From Paracoccus onubensis (GTDB lineage Bacteria > Pseudomonadota > Alphaproteobacteria > Rhodobacterales > Rhodobacteraceae), in contig NZ_QZCG01000003.1 in the NCBI RefSeq assembly GCF_003591515.1, positions 62,001 to 126,000 of the forward strand: a stretch of 64,000 bases of DNA, written 5' to 3'. Below are positions 60,898 to 64,000 of the stretch, piece by piece. The notes beneath the pieces are model-generated. The model saw nothing but the letters and a program-made list of their open reading frames with translations, had not been told where the DNA came from and searched no databases. How positions within the stretch are numbered: the first letter of the stretch is position 1; each line of letters starts with the position of its first letter. The position numbers and the translations under genes are program-made.

Positions 60898-62406
60898 ATG
60901 GACAGTATTTCTAATCTAATGGCCGGACTGGGTGTCGTCCTCCAGCCCGCAAACCTCGCAGTTGCGTTTCTGGGCTCTGTGCTGGGTACCGCAATCGGAG
61001 TTCTACCGGGGCTCGGGCCGACTGCGACGATCAGCCTGCTCCTGCCGATTTCGATCATGCTGGATCCGACCGCGGCAGTAATTCTGCTGGCAGGTATTTA
61101 CTATGGATCTCTCTATGGCGGTTCGACCGCATCGATCCTGCTTCGGGTTCCGGGTGAGGCGGCCAGCGTTGTCAGCTGTTTCGACGGATATCCGATGGCG
61201 CAATCCGGTCGCGCGGGCGTCGCGCTCGGGATTACGGCTTTCGCAAGCTTTATCGCGGGTATCGTGGCGACATTCGCGATTGCCCTGGTCGGACCGAGCT
61301 TTGCGTCTGCGGCCCTGGTCTTCGGACCGGTTGAGAAAACCGCCTTGGTCGTCTTCGGCCTGACGCTTGCCGCCAATATCGGCGAGGGGCCGCGTATCCG
61401 GGCCTGGGTCATGGTGGCGCTCGGTCTCTTGCTGTCCACCATGGGCGTCGATCTGGTTACCGGGGAAGAGCGCTACACATTTTCCATCCCGTATCTGCGG
61501 GACGGTCTGCACGTTGCAGTGCTTGCCATGGGGATGTTCGGGGTGAGCGAAGTCTTGATCCTCGCTGAACGCAAGCGAGACTTCACGTCGGCGCTTTCAG
61601 CGCGCTACCGGCTCCGGGATCTTCTGCCGGATGCCTCGGACTGGAGAGCATCGGGGAAGCCGATGGCGCGTGGCACGGTGCTGGGGTTCGTTCTTGGTCT
61701 TCTTCCGGGCGGCGGAGCCCTGATTGCCAGTTTTGCAAGCTATGTGATGGAGAAACGAATTTCGCGAGAACCCGAACGCTTCGGAAAGGGAGCGATCGAG
61801 GGGTTGGCCGGACCTGAAAGCGCGAATAACGCGGCGGCCCAGGCCAGTTTCATTCCGTTGTTGTGCCTGGGCATCCCTGCCAATGCGGTGATCGGTGTCA
61901 TCATGGGCGGATTGCTGATGCAGGGTATCGTGCCGGGGCCGCGGCTGATCTTCGATCATCCCGAACTCTTTTGGGGCGTGATTGCAAGCATGTTGATCGG
62001 CAATGCCATGCTAATCATCCTCAACGTGCCGCTGATCCGCGTGTTCGTCCTGCTGCTCCGGATCCCGCCTGCGATGATGGCTCCCGCGATCCTGATCTTC
62101 TGTGTCATTGGCGCCTTCTCCATCAACAACAGCATGTTCGATGTCGGCATCGTCATCATCTGTGGGTTTCTTGCCTATGCTCTGCGTAAAAGCGGCTTCG
62201 ATCTGGCCCCGCTGTTACTGGCCTTTCTGCTTGGCTCGCTGCTCGAACAGAACCTTCGCCAAGGCCTGATCCTGGGATTTGGAAGCCCGATGTTGTTCGT
62301 CACGAGCCCGATCAGCCTGGCTTTTCTTGTCATTGCGGGAATGACATTAGTTCTGCCACTGTTGCAAAAGCTCCGCTGGCGCCGTTCTGGAGGTGTTGCG
62401 TCATGA
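60898..62406 (+). CDS. tctA: TctA-type large permease
   Basis: A 502-aa permease with about 12 TM helices. Family motifs GTAIGVLPGLGPTATISLLLP and YGGSTASILLRVPGEAASVV. Starts at the base after the tctB stop. Completes the TTT transporter. Confidence 0.95.
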   Translation: MDSISNLMAGLGVVLQPANLAVAFLGSVLGTAIGVLPGLGPTATISLLLPISIMLDPTAAVILLAGIYYGSLYGGSTASILLRVPGEAASVVSCFDGYPMAQSGRAGVALGITAFASFIAGIVATFAIALVGPSFASAALVFGPVEKTALVVFGLTLAANIGEGPRIRAWVMVALGLLLSTMGVDLVTGEERYTFSIPYLRDGLHVAVLAMGMFGVSEVLILAERKRDFTSALSARYRLRDLLPDASDWRASGKPMARGTVLGFVLGLLPGGGALIASFASYVMEKRISREPERFGKGAIEGLAGPESANNAAAQASFIPLLCLGIPANAVIGVIMGGLLMQGIVPGPRLIFDHPELFWGVIASMLIGNAMLIILNVPLIRVFVLLLRIPPAMMAPAILIFCVIGAFSINNSMFDVGIVIICGFLAYALRKSGFDLAPLLLAFLLGSLLEQNLRQGLILGFGSPMLFVTSPISLAFLVIAGMTLVLPLLQKLRWRRSGGVAS

Positions 62407-62471
62407 GGACAAATCTACAGACGAGTACATGCGGAGTCGCGGATATGGTTTTGGGAGGAGGCGAGAAGCCA

Positions 62472-63506
62472 TCATGAAGAGTCGATGTCTCTGCGGTCAG
62501 TTTTTCTCGGCATCCGCGCCCAGGCAAAACGCGTCCATTCACTTTCCGACCGCTCCGTAATCCTTTCAAGCGTCACGGGCGCATCGGGAAGCCTGACCGG
62601 CCAACCTTCTTGCTGGGCAAGCCAGGCACGATCATGGATGGTATGCTGATATCGGTGCCCTTCATCCGGCAGGATGACGACGATCTTCGCATCGGGATGG
62701 GCACGCGCATACCAATTCGCTACCAATGTGGCCGCGCCACTGGTGGGCCCCATGAACAAGGCGTGCTCCCGGTAGAGTTGAAGTGTCGATGCGAAGGCGG
62801 GCAGGGCGCCGACCCAGTGAACCTCATCAATCAAGTCATGGTGGAGATTTGCCGGCAGGAGGGAATTGCCGAGGCCGCGGAGCAGGCGCGGGCCGGGCTC
62901 ATGTCCGAACAGCACACTGTGATGCGTGTCAACGGCGATCAGGATCAGGTCTGGAAACAGGTCTCTCAGGAATTCGCCAGTTCCACAGAGTGATCCGCCG
63001 GAACCAACGCAGCCGACAAGACAATCGACCTGGCCAAATGCGCGAGTGATCCATTCGGCCAGTTTGCCATAGGCCAGCCTGTTATCGGGATTGTCATATT
63101 GCCGGGGCCAGAACGTGTCCGGCTGCTCTTCGAGAATGGCCTGAAGCCGTGTGAGACGCTCACGTTGTGCCCCCGATCCCACTGGATCCTCGATAATCTC
63201 TATATGGGTGCCGAGATTACGTAGTCGGCTCATAAGCGGTTCGTCCATCAGGCTTGTCGCGCTGATCAGTGTCAGTTTGAACCCTTCGGTCGCTGACAAC
63301 ATGGCAAGGGCCAGCCCGAGCGTACCTGACGTCGTTTCTGCGACTTTCCCGCAACGCAGAAGTTTGCCGTCAGCCTTAGCGCGTTCCAAGATGTAACGTG
63401 CCGGCAGGAGCTTCATCAGTGGAAAACAGGCGGCGTAGAGATTGGATGCGAGCCGTGCAGGACGCGGAAGTTCATAGGCGGTGAGGAAATCTCGCTGTAT
63501 TTTCAT
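62472..63506 (-). CDS. Cysteine synthase/SbnA-like PLP enzyme
   Basis: A 344-aa fold-type II PLP enzyme. A lysine lies at the Schiff-base position in FPLMKLLPARYILERA, but the usual SxKDR is replaced by LMKLL. Phosphate loop TTSGTLGLAL, GCVGSGGSLCG and GPTSGAAT are present. Closest in style to cysteine synthase and 2,3-diaminopropionate synthase SbnA. Convergent with tctA. Coupled to the upstream kinase (ATGA). Confidence 0.8.
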   Translation of the reverse strand: MKIQRDFLTAYELPRPARLASNLYAACFPLMKLLPARYILERAKADGKLLRCGKVAETTSGTLGLALAMLSATEGFKLTLISATSLMDEPLMSRLRNLGTHIEIIEDPVGSGAQRERLTRLQAILEEQPDTFWPRQYDNPDNRLAYGKLAEWITRAFGQVDCLVGCVGSGGSLCGTGEFLRDLFPDLILIAVDTHHSVLFGHEPGPRLLRGLGNSLLPANLHHDLIDEVHWVGALPAFASTLQLYREHALFMGPTSGAATLVANWYARAHPDAKIVVILPDEGHRYQHTIHDRAWLAQQEGWPVRLPDAPVTLERITERSESEWTRFAWARMPRKTDRRDIDSS

Positions 63507-64000
63507 GAGAGAATTCCACCATCGACATTCACGGTGAAGGCGGTGATCCGGTGGAGGCTGTTTCGCTCAAGGGCTCTGACGAACCTGGCGATATGCGTTC
63601 CGATCCCGCGTTGATCGGCATCGAACAGCGCTCCGATCAATGTGCCGCTATGGGCGACCTGCACGCCGCATGCGCCATATGTGTTTGCGAGTTGCGCGAC
63701 CTGGTCGAAACGCGGTTTGGGCAAGTGACGCTGGCTGATATGTGCACTCATGCTCGCAACCCGCCCGATCAGGACGGGATCCTGTTGCCGTACAGCGCGA
63801 TACAGCAATCCGCGTAAAACGCGAAACTGTTCGATTTCCTGATGATCATAGTGCGCTGGCGGCAAGGTCAGCGTATCGACCGGGCTGAAATCCGTCTGGA
63901 TTCCGATCACGATGAGCGGTGGTAACTCTCCGCCGAAATGCTCGATGATCTTTCCCTCTCGATGGGCGAAGAGAACGGCCTGATCATGATGGGCAATAGC
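63503..64000 (-). CDS. GHMP kinase (PduX-like), 5' end beyond window
   Basis: 165 codons of the C-terminal part, open to the right edge. Motif 3-like AYGACGVQVAHSGTLIGALFD (written AHSGT core) matches PduX-type L-threonine kinases. The N-terminus and ATP-binding loop are outside the window. Overlap with the SbnA-like gene suggests the kinase makes an O-phospho-amino acid used by that enzyme (inference). Confidence 0.75.
   Translation of the reverse strand, partial: AIAHHDQAVLFAHREGKIIEHFGGELPPLIVIGIQTDFSPVDTLTLPPAHYDHQEIEQFRVLRGLLYRAVRQQDPVLIGRVASMSAHISQRHLPKPRFDQVAQLANTYGACGVQVAHSGTLIGALFDADQRGIGTHIARFVRALERNSLHRITAFTVNVDGGILS

Noticed and set aside
1..64000. CRISPR arrays, rRNA and tRNA genes
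   Set aside because: No regular 28-40 bp direct repeats with spacers, and no tRNA cloverleaf or rRNA core sequence was recognised by reading; an automated scan could still find a divergent tRNA.

Overview
The window is about 64 kb of GC-rich alphaproteobacterial DNA. Gene families and codon use suggest Rhodobacteraceae, probably Paracoccus or a close relative. About 52 kb looks like one conjugative element (plasmid or ICE). It has a phage-type integrase at the left edge, an RPA-family replication initiator, a VirD2-like (MOBP) relaxase, a TraG/VirD4 coupling protein and a full IncP-type trb mating-pair operon. The last 12 kb is regulatory and metabolic cargo.

Layout: (1) 1-3.2 kb: truncated tyrosine recombinase, then a metal module (DUF411, lspA, CDF exporter, divergent CmtR-like regulator) with a relic of a second CDF-lspA copy. 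(2) 3.4-4.9 kb: an IS1182-family insertion. (3) 5-35 kb: a long, mostly plus-strand block of early or leading-region type genes: ardC, DUF2958, a large ParB-like protein, small DUF proteins, ParDE, a 1451-aa methylase/strawberry-notch helicase, a Toprim protein, a DUF2493 SLOG protein, ssb, DUF2285 proteins, an AlpA-like regulator, repA, DUF2840, traF, DUF736 and a lytic transglycosylase. Minus-strand modules interrupt it: an IetA/IetS-type AAA ATPase-subtilase pair, a LexA-box gene, and mobile mystery proteins A/B (HTH + Fic). (4) 35.3-39.7 kb: candidate oriT, relaxase, coupling protein, CopG regulator. (5) 40.2-42.0 kb: class II Fic protein and a YecA/SEC-C protein. (6) 42.3-52.4 kb: trbBCDEJKLFGI-DUF2274, with a cupin gene wedged antisense at the start of trbG. 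(7) 52.3-54.8 kb: LuxR-LuxI-LysR operon converging on the trb operon. (8) 54.9-56.1 kb: two XRE regulators flanking an IS200-type element. (9) 56.2-64 kb: IclR, M24 peptidase, threonine-synthase-like enzyme and TctCBA transporter on the plus strand, then a PLP beta-replacement enzyme and a GHMP kinase on the minus strand.

The most interesting structure is a set of repeated RBS-proximal hairpin leaders, often with a second large palindrome upstream. They precede many plus-strand genes from 7 to 28 kb (ardC, parB-like, small DUF genes, helicase, ssb). A candidate IncP-like nic site at 35410-35416 on the minus strand would send exactly this region first into the recipient, with the transferred strand as template for the plus-strand genes. 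The leaders could therefore be single-stranded-DNA promoters or leader RNAs for zygotic expression. This is inference; the hairpins and the nic match are visible in the sequence.

Four genes (near 8.63, 16.97, 19.43 and 30.93 kb) carry single frameshifts. The element is therefore partly decayed, or the assembly has small indels.
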